Assembly: GCA_036874045.1 (NCBI GenBank) | Contig: CM072336.1 | Location: 5,174,501 to 5,238,500 of the forward strand | From: Cymodocea nodosa | Taxonomy: Eukaryota; Streptophyta; Magnoliopsida; Alismatales; Cymodoceaceae | Reading direction: 5' to 3' | DNA length: 64,000 nt | In this document: piece after piece, positions 23,985-35,200 of the stretch | How the letters are laid out: every line of letters starts with the position of its first letter | Numbering within the stretch: position 1 is the first letter of the stretch | Made by a program: the position numbers and the translations under genes | The notes under the pieces: generated by a model | What the model saw: only the letters and a program-made list of their open reading frames with translations | What the model was told of the DNA's origin: nothing | The model's database searches: none

Positions 23985-24876
23985 TGCCCTAATTAAGAGT
24001 GCAACAATTGTCACATTAATATAAGAAGGAAAAAGTCACTTATAAAATTATTAAAAGGTGTGAATATAACTCTTCGCTAATATTAATGTAAAGCATGTAC
24101 CTATAAAGAAGTATAAAACACATATCTATATATGTATAATATCTATAAATTCTTTTCATAAAGTTTCAAGACACTACAATTGACATATATCCACAAATAT
24201 CAGGTTTAACAATTATTATATCAAGTTAATATCAAACACTACTAATATATATAACTGTTACACTCGACTAACATTTTTCCTAGATATCACAAGAGGAACC
24301 TAAAACTGTGAGAAAATCGATAATGAGTCAAATGCTCGATAAGTAATCTACTGCTGTATAATCAATATATCAATTAAATAGTATAAAAAATAAACCTGCA
24401 TAATTAATAAATTGTATTTCATACAATGTGATCCTAAGACATATAATCTTGGACTAGTAGCCTGCTATAACTTATATATTTGTTCAATGATCTTAGCGTG
24501 TTACAATTAACTTAGGTAGCAAGTCAACTCTAATTACATACTAGCTCTACGATGGAATAATGATCACATAATAACCTTGTGACGAAGTAATGGTCATATA
24601 CAACCTTAAGACACAATAATGATCATATATTAACCTTATGACGAGATTTGAACAATTTTAATAGTCATTTAATCATATACAATAATAATGTGATTACATA
24701 TAACGTCTAATGTAAATTTCTATATAAATATATAATAAAAGCAAAAAAAATTTAATTATTATGCAAGATACTTTAAAATATTTAACTAAACACTAATTAA
24801 ATATAATAGAGTACTTAACCAATATCTCCAAATTTTCTTCCTTCTCTCTCCCTCTATTTTTTATTTCTTTTCTTTC

Positions 24877-24922
<46 letters not shown>

Positions 24923-24966
24923 TTTGGCGGTGAAAATAATTCACCGTTGAAACCCCCCTTTTATTC
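23985..24966 (-). repeat. LTR of the Tekay-like element (5' LTR)
   Basis: Partner of the LTR at 18354-19359, including a CT microsatellite at about 24881-24917. The right end lies between 24963 and 24973. The two LTRs align throughout with small gaps. Confidence 0.85.
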
Positions 24967-24970
24967 ACCG

Positions 24971-26492
24971 CCTCATCGTTAATTAGTTTTAGTTTTTTTA
25001 AACATCACATTGTTGGCGCTGTAGCGGAGAAGGGTAAGAGTGGTAACATCGACGTAGGAGGATGAACCCAGGGGGAGGATGGGCAAGAGCGGAAGAGGAC
25101 GGAGCCGAAGTGATTTTGGATGAAAATTCGCTAGCATTATCGGCAAGTTTAAGAAAGATTGTGTTCATATTCATATTTTATTAGGTGATAACATATAACA
25201 GTCAAAATTATTTACGACACTTATCGTAAAATTGATAAAAGTATTCCACATCTCATGTGCAATACGTATTCTATCCTTGTCTCATTAGTCATGGATAAGT
25301 TCGCACTTAATTACATTATAAGTTAGCTTATGCAAATGTGATTTCAAATAGACATCTTTTTGAAGAGGTTAATTAGTTTTTCTAATGACAGTTCCCAATG
25401 GGGCCAACTTATCAGGCAACTTTTAGCAATACTTGTTCTCAAAAAGGGTATAGAAATATGGATATCAGCATAAAAGAGGCATGACGCTTCTTAATAGAAA
25501 GAATTTCTTTAGTGGCCGAAAGATAGCAGAATCAAATATCCCATTGAATATCGAGATGATATCCAAAAAAAATAAATATTAAAGATATAATTATTTTTAA
25601 AAATCTATAACTTCTACAGGAAAGCAAGAAGTAAAGAGCACTAAATAGAAGAGAATAACGAGAACTTCAATTTAGGTTGGCGAAAAGAGACGTCAGGTAA
25701 GAAATCCTCATCTAAAATAGACCGAGTGTCTGTAAGAAAGAAGTTAACATTACAAATAGAACTGGAGTTGCCTTCCCAATCTCTTTTGAGGAGATTAGAT
25801 TTTGTCATAAAAAGCAAGTCAAGTAAAAAGTTTAAATTTACAAGGACACGAAGATTTTCAGAGAAAATTGTAAGCTCGAAAACGGATACCACCATCTCTA
25901 AAGAGAGAATACCAAGATTTAGATGGGTTAGAGTTTTCATTAAGTCTAATTGAGGTGACTAATTAGGCCAAAACCAAAGACCATAATATCAAAATTAATC
26001 CAATTACGTACGATGACTTAGCTAGCCTTGGATCAACGGTTTTTTTCGTAGTTCATTTCTTTACGAATGTAATTTTTTCCCCTTTTTGCTAAGCTGCCAG
26101 TAATTAATATATTAAATTAAAATAACCCACACAGCTGTGAAACCATCGCTGCATGAGATCAACAAAATTCTAACAGCAAATATATATATAGTTCAGCTGA
26201 AACAAAAAAAACACCATACTCAGCACATAATGTTATCATATTAAAATGTAAAAATTATCATCATTCTAGAGAAGAGACGACTGAACCAACCCGTTCCCAC
26301 CACACCCTCGAGCATACCAATAAATAAATGATCAATTGCTCTAATATTCTAATCACGTCACACCCACGGTCGTGATAATTTCTCCGTCGCTACGTTTTTT
26401 CTTTTTAAAAAAAAAAACCACCGTTGCAAGAATAATTAGTGACAGGTTACGTGGTGGTCATTGAAAGCCCGAAGGAATCGTGACATGTCGCG
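24971..26492. other. Intergenic DNA, no recognised gene
   Basis: It begins with a short GC-richer stretch (25020-25110) and returns to AT-rich DNA. The only long frame is the 99-codon minus-strand one at 25641-25940, which is described separately. Confidence 0.45.
25641..25940 (-). other. Unrecognised 99-codon open frame
   Basis: The predicted product is Leu/Phe-rich (MKTLTHLNLGILSLEMVVSV and LRVLVNLNFLLDLLF) and resembles a piece of a globular protein more than random AT-rich translation. I do not recognise it, and no adjoining exon or splice site supports it. The overlapping plus-strand frame (25726-25953) is probably its shadow. It could be a transposon remnant. Confidence 0.2.
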
Positions 26493-26519
26493 TAAATATA
26501 TATATATATATATATATAT
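26493..26519. repeat. TA microsatellite
   Basis: A pure (TA)n run of about 26 bp, seen directly. Confidence 0.95.
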
Positions 26520-28699
26520 TGGCATAAGCATGCCGCATGAATGTGAATAAGGCTAATATTATTATAATAGGAAAAGTTGGTAGCAAGAAAAGAAAACTTG
26601 GCCCGAGCGCACACGCCACTGGAATCGACGCGTGTAGGTCGGCAGGACGTAGACCAGCGGAGGGAGACCCGGTCGTGCGTGCATGCCACTGCTACGTGCT
26701 GAGGTCAACTACTGGATCTAATCCTAAGAACGGTGCTTTCTCGAGGATTTCTCCGCAAAATGGGCACACCTACGTGGTCCCACATTTTCTCCGAAGAAGG
26801 AGAAATATTAAGAACATTCAATATCGAGTAAAATCAATAATTTTCAAAAAAAAGAAGGAAAATTTTGACATGTATAATCCATGCCATGTACAAAGCAAAA
26901 GAGTGAGTGAATGACGAACGCCATATTCTTATTTATCTGCAGCAATAATAAAATGATATTATTAGGAGGATTTTTATGGTATTACGTATTAGTTAAAATT
27001 GTGGGAAATCGTAAGCCACCTCGTGATCGATGGAGTAAATGTTGTATTTTACCCGTTATAAAACATTTGTACTTTATTGCGACTCTCCAAGCATTTATTC
27101 ACTTTCAACCATTTAATGATGCCTCGGTACTGCAGATTAGCGGTCGCCAGTACTGTCGTTTAATTAAGGTTGGACACTGTCCGTGAAATGCTTATGACCA
27201 TACAAGTTTCGGATAGGTTCGTTTTGGTATAAGAAAATATTAATTTAACTGAAGGACAGGTGTGAAAAAGGTTGCCGTGTAACATGTAATTTTCATTTCT
27301 TTATAAATATTCTATTCTAAAAATTTAAAATGATTATAGTTAATTAATCTGTGATATATATATAATCCAATGCATGCATGTTAAATTTTCATATTAATCT
27401 GGGTTGTATTTGTTATCATATTTTTACTTAAATCGATAGTTAAATTTTAACAATAAATTATTGAATTTTAAGACATTTAAATGAGGGACGGATACTTATG
27501 TAATTTAAGTAAAACTTTTACATGTATTTATAAGAAGAAGAAAAAACATTGTGCCAATGGGAAAATTAGCCAATATCACCATTAGAAAAATCCTCTATTC
27601 TTTGGAATACGAACTAAAAGCACTTTCAATCATACATGTATGTGTGTAAAAATACTATCAATATAAATAAAAATAATAATAACAAAGAACAATCTGATTA
27701 ATCTTTCCTCATGTGTAGCCGCCTATCATGAAAAGGATACTTGATCCGAGTCTAAACAAAAAATTAACAATACCAAAAAAAAGAAAACATGATGATTATG
27801 AAGAAGAGAAATATAGATAAATATTTTAAGTTCATGTAGCTTAAGAAAAATTAGATTATTTTCTCTACATTTTTTGTTTGGTTGCCACAAAATTACTTAA
27901 TATATATATACCTCGATTTTATTTTGAATCTATATATGGATACATGTCCTAGGTGGATGTGTTAAACCTTTTGACTATATATCGATTTGATTCACACAAC
28001 TTTTCTCCTAGTTTAATACGATATATGGATTTACCATGACTCAATTTTAGTTACATGCTCACCGTAGAGAATATTTTCCTATCTAGATATATATATAGGG
28101 TCCTTCAAAATGTTAGTCATATGCACATGTGTATATGTGTGCTTGTGAATTTTTTGTAGTTTTTTTTGATATTGATAATTTTTTTCTAGATCTAAACCTA
28201 AGATTTTCTTCTTTTTATATATTATAAAGTAAGAGAAGAGTAATTATTTTCTTTGCTGCCGCCGATGTGAAGATGGTATGGCTGATTTTGTCAGGAGAAC
28301 CCCAAAAAAAAAAAAAAATTTACAAGGACTTGGGTATTCAAATATTAGAATTAACCTCAAAATCAATACAAAACAAAATGATTAAAATAATATATAAATA
28401 ATGCTCCTTGCTCTGGTGTATTTTTATCATAAATGACACTCAAATGATTCATTGATTTTAAGATTTGTTTAATATTTTTGCAGCTTGTAATTTAAAGATC
28501 AAGCTTAACTGGTTAAGATAAGTACTTTTTAGACCATTTGGAATGTTTTCTGGAGTAATGTAAATATATCTCCCTTTCATAATAAATTTTCTGTTAAAAA
28601 AATCATATAAGAGAAAACGCTCTTCTTAAAACAACCCATAATTATATATTATGAAAAAAAAGTAAAAAAGGAATTTCGGAAATCACGGTATCATTACCA
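26520..28699. other. Intergenic DNA upstream of the myosin gene
   Basis: A GC-richer island at about 26590-26780 is followed by AT-rich DNA with A runs (for example 28304-28318). Open frames at 26537-26914 and 26911-27186 have no recognisable domain. No transposon ends or RNA genes were recognised. Confidence 0.45.
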
Positions 28700-29258
28700 A
28701 ATCTACGAAAAGGTAAGTCCACCACAGTTTAGACGATGCATTTCTTTTTCAAAAAAGGTCCGCGGCCCCGTGGTGTGCAGGCTGGAGACAGTTCCATTGC
28801 AGGTGGTGATCGTTTCCGATCAGTAAGCAGCAAGGGAGCAGCTGGGATCCCTCAAATCCCCGCGCCTCTTCTTCCACTCCGTCGTAAGCACACCACCACG
28901 ACCACCGGCAGCAGTGGGAGCGGTGTTTGGAGGTGGCGGGAGCGGAAGTCAAAGGGTCTGCCTGGGAGACACAGAGGCGACGACTTCGGTGTGCTGGATC
29001 GGTAATGGTGTCGACGCGTGAATAGGTGGCCGGGCTATTGAGCTCACCATCCGGTCTTACGTGGATTGTTCGAAAGATGCGGTCCTTGTGGCGGTTGTCG
29101 GAGTAATAGCAGTGGGCTTGCTCTTTTGCTGCTTCTGCTGTTATTGGCTGCTGGCTGAATAGGAGGTCCTGTTTCCGTTGGTGTTTGTTGGATGACGCTA
29201 GAAGGGTGTCAAAGGGTGGACGATTCTTGAGGTGTTGGTTCTGCTTGGAATCTGGAAA
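28700..29258 (+). other. Promoter-proximal and 5' leader region of the myosin gene
   Basis: The DNA becomes markedly more GC-rich from about 28750 and runs without a clear intron to the ATG at 29259. A frame of 89 codons (28736-29005) starts with an ATG upstream of the main start and could act as an upstream ORF if transcription begins before 28736. No TATA box could be chosen with confidence. Confidence 0.4.
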
Positions 29259-29261
29259 ATG
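29259..29261 (+). CDS. Myosin coding exon 1: start codon only
   Basis: The leader ends GGAAAATG, followed at once by the donor GTATGTGG at 29262. Exon 2 opens GCAACTTCAGCC after TGTAACAG, so the protein begins [10 protein letters not shown]. No ATG lies in frame between the exon 2 acceptor and [12 protein letters not shown], so the start must come from an upstream exon. Confidence 0.75.
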
Positions 29262-32200
29262 GTATGTGGGGATTTTGGATGTTTTCTTCAAAGCCTTCGT
29301 TCTAATTCTTATGCCAACTTATGCTCTTTTACTCCGTTCTTGGAGTACCTTGTTGAGTGGTTCTGGTTTAAAATGAACATAGGGCCACCACACTATCTTC
29401 AAAACCAGAAATGTAGCACATAACAGAAATTGGGTTGTTTATTTGTTAATTGCTCGGACCTTGAATTGATCTGGACTAAATTCTATTATGCTATATGCTT
29501 CCTGCTGCTGATTAGAATGTCTAAATTCTGTAACCATAATTTAGTAACTCTAATTTAGCAACCCTGATTAGAACATAGGACCATCGCGCTATCCTCAAAA
29601 CCAGAAATGTAGCACACAAAAGAATTCAGGTTGTTTATTTGTTAATTGCTTGGAGCTTGAATTTTTCTGGACTAAATTCTATATGCTTCCTGCTGCTGAT
29701 TAGAACGTCTAAATTCTGTAACCATAATTTAGTAACTCTGATGTTCTGAATGCATTTCTGCAATTTGAACCATGGTTGAACAACACAACAGGTAGAGAAA
29801 AAATCAGTTCTGCACTTAAATGATAGGCTCTGCATGTAAATAGTCAAAGAATGTGCCATTTGACAAAGAGACTATCTTGCATTGCTGATTGTTGAATTAT
29901 GATCAAGTATCAATGCCCCGATCAGCTTGTTTTTAGCCACTATTTGTGAATTCCTTGTTGGACACCATTTATCTGACTTTCGTACTTTACATTCTTGAAT
30001 CAATGAGTTTTCCTGTCATATAATTGAGTGGGACTACTACAGTAACCATTGGGTGATTAACACTTGGTAAATGCCATAACCAGTTCTTGAGTTATTTTTA
30101 CGGTTGGAGTGGTACCTTGTCTAGTAAATTTAATGTGCTACCGTTACCTTGTTGAATGAATTAGCTAAATTCAGGGACTTATTTTATTTTCGTGAACCCT
30201 TGGATACAATATTGGCATTGATGCTATTGAAGAAACTTTTTGACGTGTCATACATGATTCTAATCGAGCAAATTCAATTTTGTAACAGGCAACTTCAGCC
30301 AATATTTTCATAGGCTGTCTTGTGTGGGTGGAAGATCCTGAAGTGGCTTGGATAGATGGCGAAGTTGTGGAGGTCAATGGTAAAGAAGTTCGAATCATGT
30401 GCACTTCTGGAACATCTGTAAGTGTTTCTGCATGCATTTTTCTGTCATTGAATATCAATATGGTGGACATTCCTTGTTTGCTTTTTCTTCATAAATATTT
30501 TATTTTACATGTGATTCACACCAAGTGATAACTGTATAAATGTACCATATGCAACTTTGTTGTTGCTCTCATAATTCACATAGTGAAGCTTCACTGTTCT
30601 AGTTTCTGTTTCTGCTGTAAATGTCCTTAAAAAGGGTTTTACAGGATTCTTGCTGAATCTTAGATACTTTGTTTTCATCCTTTTGAATTAAAGGTTGTTG
30701 CTGATGTATCTACCATCTATCCCAAAGACACTGAAGCCTCGCCTTGTGGTGTTGATGACATGACGAAATTAGCTTATTTGCACGAACCAGGAGTCCTACA
30801 AAATCTGAAATCAAGATTTGACATGAATGAAATTTATGTAAGTATATTGTATAGCTTTTGGAAATTTAAATTTATTAGCATCTTTCTATTTATATGTATA
30901 TATCCGTAAGTCTTCTACTGAATTTTTTGGGTCATCTGATTCTCTCACCATCAGACAATAATGTGTACATAATGCAGCACAAATTTAAATTTCCGTTTCA
31001 GAAAAGTATTTAAGATTTGTAATTGGTTTGACTGTGCCACCAGACTTATACAGGAAATATACTGATTGCTGTAAACCCTTTCCGAAGGCTGCCCCATCTC
31101 TATGACAATCACATGATGCAACAGTATAAAGGAGCAGAATTTGGTGAGCTGAGCCCTCATCCTTTTGCTGTTGCAGATGCAGCGTACAGGTGTTTTTTTC
31201 TCTTTTCTCTTTTATAAACATTCTCAAGTTATTTTATAGAAATTGGTGTTCTTTCAATCCAGGCAAATGATCAATGACCAAAAGAGCCAGTCAATTCTTG
31301 TTAGTGGAGAAAGTGGAGCAGGCAAAACAGAAAGCACAAAAATGCTCATGCGCTATCTTGCCTATATGGGTGGCAGGGTTGTTGCAGAGGGACGCACCAT
31401 TGAGCAACAAGTTCTTGAGGTTAAAACATGCCACTTTTTCCTTTGTCTTTTTAAGTGCATTTTGTCTTTTCTGCATGATTTTTTTCCTTTTTCTTTCCAA
31501 TTCCAGCCTATATATGAATAAATACACCTTCAGATACTGTTATTTATCAAATTTTAATATTTATATTTTTTCTTATTTATTTTTCTATGTTCAAACAGTC
31601 AAATCCTGTTCTTGAGGCATTTGGTAATGCAAAAACTGTCAGAAATAATAACTCGAGGTATTTATTGCAACATTCCAAATCTTTATCAGAATCTGTCATT
31701 CTCTTCCTGTTATCTCATGGTCAATGTAAATTATTCTTTTGAAAACAGCCGCTTTGGAAAGTTTGTTGAGCTTCAATTTGATAAAAATGGCAAAATTTCT
31801 GGAGCTGCCATTAGAACCTATCTTCTCGAGAGATCTCGTGTTTGTCAGATTTCAGATCCTGAAAGGAATTATCATTGTTTTTACATGCTTTGTGCTGCTC
31901 CACCAGAGGTAGCTGTCTACATAATTATACTTGTACAGTGTCTTTTTCACTTACATTTGGAAAACAGTATTTTCATGTTCTTAATTATCATGCATATTTG
32001 GGATCATGTTGGAGTTACAGAAGGCTCAGAGATGCGCCTGTAAGGAAATGTGAATTTATTAATCTAGTTAACTTTCTGCAAAAAAATATAGGTACATTAA
32101 AATAGGTAGAAGAAAACTAAAATTACTTGATTAGAGATATTTAACAGAATATTTAGGATGGATAAGAATAGATGGAAGGAAGGGATTCATATAGCTCATG

Positions 32201-35200
32201 TCACATGTGAACAAATTCAGACATTGATTTGTTGTCATTATCATTGTTAGTAGTGGCATTGTCAAATTCCATCTGCTAGTCTATAGGTTATTTTATCAAA
32301 AGTTCATTCCTTGAAATCAGCCTTAGTGAATTATTGTGCATCACTTGACAATTTTTGTAGGGGATGTTCAACTTTTAGAATTTACCTATAAAAAATTTGA
32401 AACAGTGAAATTCCTAGATTCACATTAGCCATTGATCTTGAGGTTGGAGTTTTTAAATACCTTCATGAATTCTGAGATTGCAAGCAATGTTTCGGAATGT
32501 GAATTAGTAATTTAGAGGGTTACAAAATTCTATTCTTTTCTCTTTGCTTGCCTGATCTTAATAAGTTTGTAACAAAATGACATGACAGGAAAATATTGAG
32601 TAGTTAAAGAATGAAGCAAGGGAAAATTTTTGAAACGTAAGATGGGAAAGTTAAGGTTGGTTCCAATTAGCTGCCATAATAAATGAAATTGGGAAATCAA
32701 ATAGTTTCACAAATTTTATACTCTCTGGATTATCTGCACATGCTTCCTTGCCACTTAATGGATATAAATCAATCATCTAATAGGTCTTCTTCAGTGAGAG
32801 AATAAAAAAGGACTGATAATAAGTAAGGCAGACATATTTTTTTATACAGATCTGGCTATTTTTTTGAAAAATATAGACAATATTGTTCAATAAAAGGTAT
32901 GTATACCTAAGTTGGTAAGATCATAATGACATTTGAGCATCTGGAAGACTATTGAAGGTTTCCCTCTTTAACGGTTTACCTTCCTTTTATGTCCAACATA
33001 TGTTCATCTTTAAAGAGAAATTACAATTATTTACCTATTTGTTCCTTAGCCACATGATACAAACATTTATCAAATAGCATTCTATAATAAATTACAAATA
33101 TCTATATGAAAGTCATTATTGCTAGATAAGCAAGTACATTTATGGGCGTTAAGGGTATTCCCACTTTGAGCATATGCATAGTTTTCATAGACTCATAGTG
33201 CTTGAATTGCTAAAGAGGAGGAAGGATTTGACAGCCATGTCTTGAAATGCAGATAATGCAACCAATAGGATACTCTGCAAAAAATATTGCCCATAATCAT
33301 ATTTGTTTATTTGATTTTGTTAAAGGTCTACTTAAATAGTTGAATCTATCAACAATTTCTATGTGCTTTTAGAAGAGGAAAGTGCTTTGCCTGGAGACTA
33401 TGATCTATATAGTTGCTTTGGTTTGCATTGCCAGCTCTATATTCTTTATTGATCTTTGCTAATGTTTATTGTGAGAAAGTTACATTTCTTAAATGTGATT
33501 GTATGTTCTGAAGTTATCATTTTTTTATGGTGTTAACATTGTTATTTTTGAAGAAAGGTTCACACTAAAGTTTAGCATCTTTGATTTGATGATAGTACTA
33601 TCATTTCTTATTTTTAGGACACTGAAAGATATAGGGTGGAAGACCCTGGTTCATTTCATTATCTGAACCAATCAAACTGCTACAGAGTCGATGCAATAGA
33701 TGATGCAAAGGAGTACTTGGAAACTAGAAGGGCAATGGAGATTGTTGGTATAAATGCCGATGAACAGGTCCTTCTTATTATTTTACCTGAGTGTATGCAT
33801 ATCTATCTAAAAAATCATTTTGTTAATATATCATTTAGATGTTTTATATTATCACTTCCCAGGATGCAATTTTCCGTGTGATTGCTGCTATTTTACACCT
33901 GGGAAATGTTGAATTTTCCAAAGGAAAGGATTCAGATGCCTCTCAGATAAAAGATGAAAGATCTCAGTTCCATCTGAGGACTGCTGCTGAATTGTTCATG
34001 TATGCATCATATTATGCAACTATTGAAGTGCAATGCTATTCTTCTTATATTTTAACATGTTCGTTAGGTGTAATGAAAAAGCTCTTGAGGATTCCTTATG
34101 CAAAAGAGTGATGGTAACTCGTGGTGAGAAAATTACAAAATTACTTGATCCAGCAGCTGCAGCTCTTAGCAGAGATGCATTGGCAAAAATTGTCTATTCA
34201 CGCTTATTTGATTGGCAAGTTTTTTTCCAGTTCTGTCATCAATTCCACAATAGCTCAAATTAGACTCAAAACAATTGATGACAAATCTTTGTTGGTCTCT
34301 ATTTGTTGATTAATGTGACCCATTTCATATTGCAGGCTTGTGAACAAGATCAATAATTCAATCGGTCAAGATCCAGAGTCAAAGCTTTTGATTGGAGTGC
34401 TGGATATTTATGGATTTGAAAGTTTCAAGACAAACAGGTGCTAAGTGGTATGCCTTTTGTTTTCATATTTAGTGCAATGAGTTTTTTTTTGAACAAGTAG
34501 TGTGATGAGTTGATAAGTAGTATTCTCTCACTGTTTAAAGCAATGGACTTGTATTTATATATGCATGATCACACAGATATTTGAACAAGTAGTTTTCATA
34601 TTTAGTGCATGATCACAGACCCATAGTATTGACTATGCCACCAGACTTGTATTTATAAGTTATATTATTGCAGTGGTGGACTTACAAATTTTTATGTAAT
34701 GGCACACTAAGAGTGCATTTGGGAATCTAGATTCTATTTCAAATTCTACCTTTGTCCGCTCAAATCCATTTTTGGAGTAAATTCTTCCATCCAAACCACA
34801 TTTTAAGAATCATCTTCTAAAGACAATCACTAAAGATTATGAGAGAAATGAATGAAAAGATCATATATGCCTTAATTCATTCATACTTTCAGAGATTCCT
34901 AAAGAGGAAAAACATACCATGAGGATTTGAAAAAAAAACAAACTGAAAACCCGAGCATTTCCTGTTTGCTTTAATGCTTGAGCAAAAAACTGAAAAACCA
35001 CATAAAAAATTGGCAATGATTAAGAAAATTAGTGAAAAATTAAACATATGGAAGTTGAAAATGAGATGATTTTCATTTTTCTTTAGGTTTTTTATTTTCT
35101 CCACAGGACTCCAACTATCTCACATATTGACATATATTACTTATTACTACATGTATATAGTATTTATTATATATGAAAATATTTTAAATGTGGGTGTGGG

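Larger units (their letters stand above)
18354..24970 (-). mobile_element. Ty3/gypsy chromovirus (Tekay/Del-like), old and degenerate
   Basis: Two direct repeats of about 1 kb (18.36-19.36 and 23.98-24.97 kb) flank an internal region. On the minus strand the internal region reads gag, then reverse transcriptase, RNase H, integrase and a chromodomain-like C-terminus. That order, with integrase after RT and a chromodomain, defines a Ty3/gypsy chromovirus. Every domain is riddled with stops, so it cannot act on its own. The two LTRs differ by many substitutions, mostly transitions, so insertion is old. Outer boundaries are accurate to about 20 bp; a target duplication could not be settled. Confidence 0.85.

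Noticed and set aside
18354..24970. Whether the Tekay-like element could be a virus-derived (pararetroviral) sequence
   Set aside because: LTRs, integrase and a chromodomain point to a Ty3/gypsy retrotransposon; no movement or coat protein was seen.
28749..29291. 180-codon minus-strand frame
   Set aside because: Lies antisense to the GC-rich myosin leader; no domain or splice support.
31243..31615. Frames running from myosin exon 5 into intron
   Set aside because: Only 31263-31419 is exon; the rest is read-through into intron sequence.
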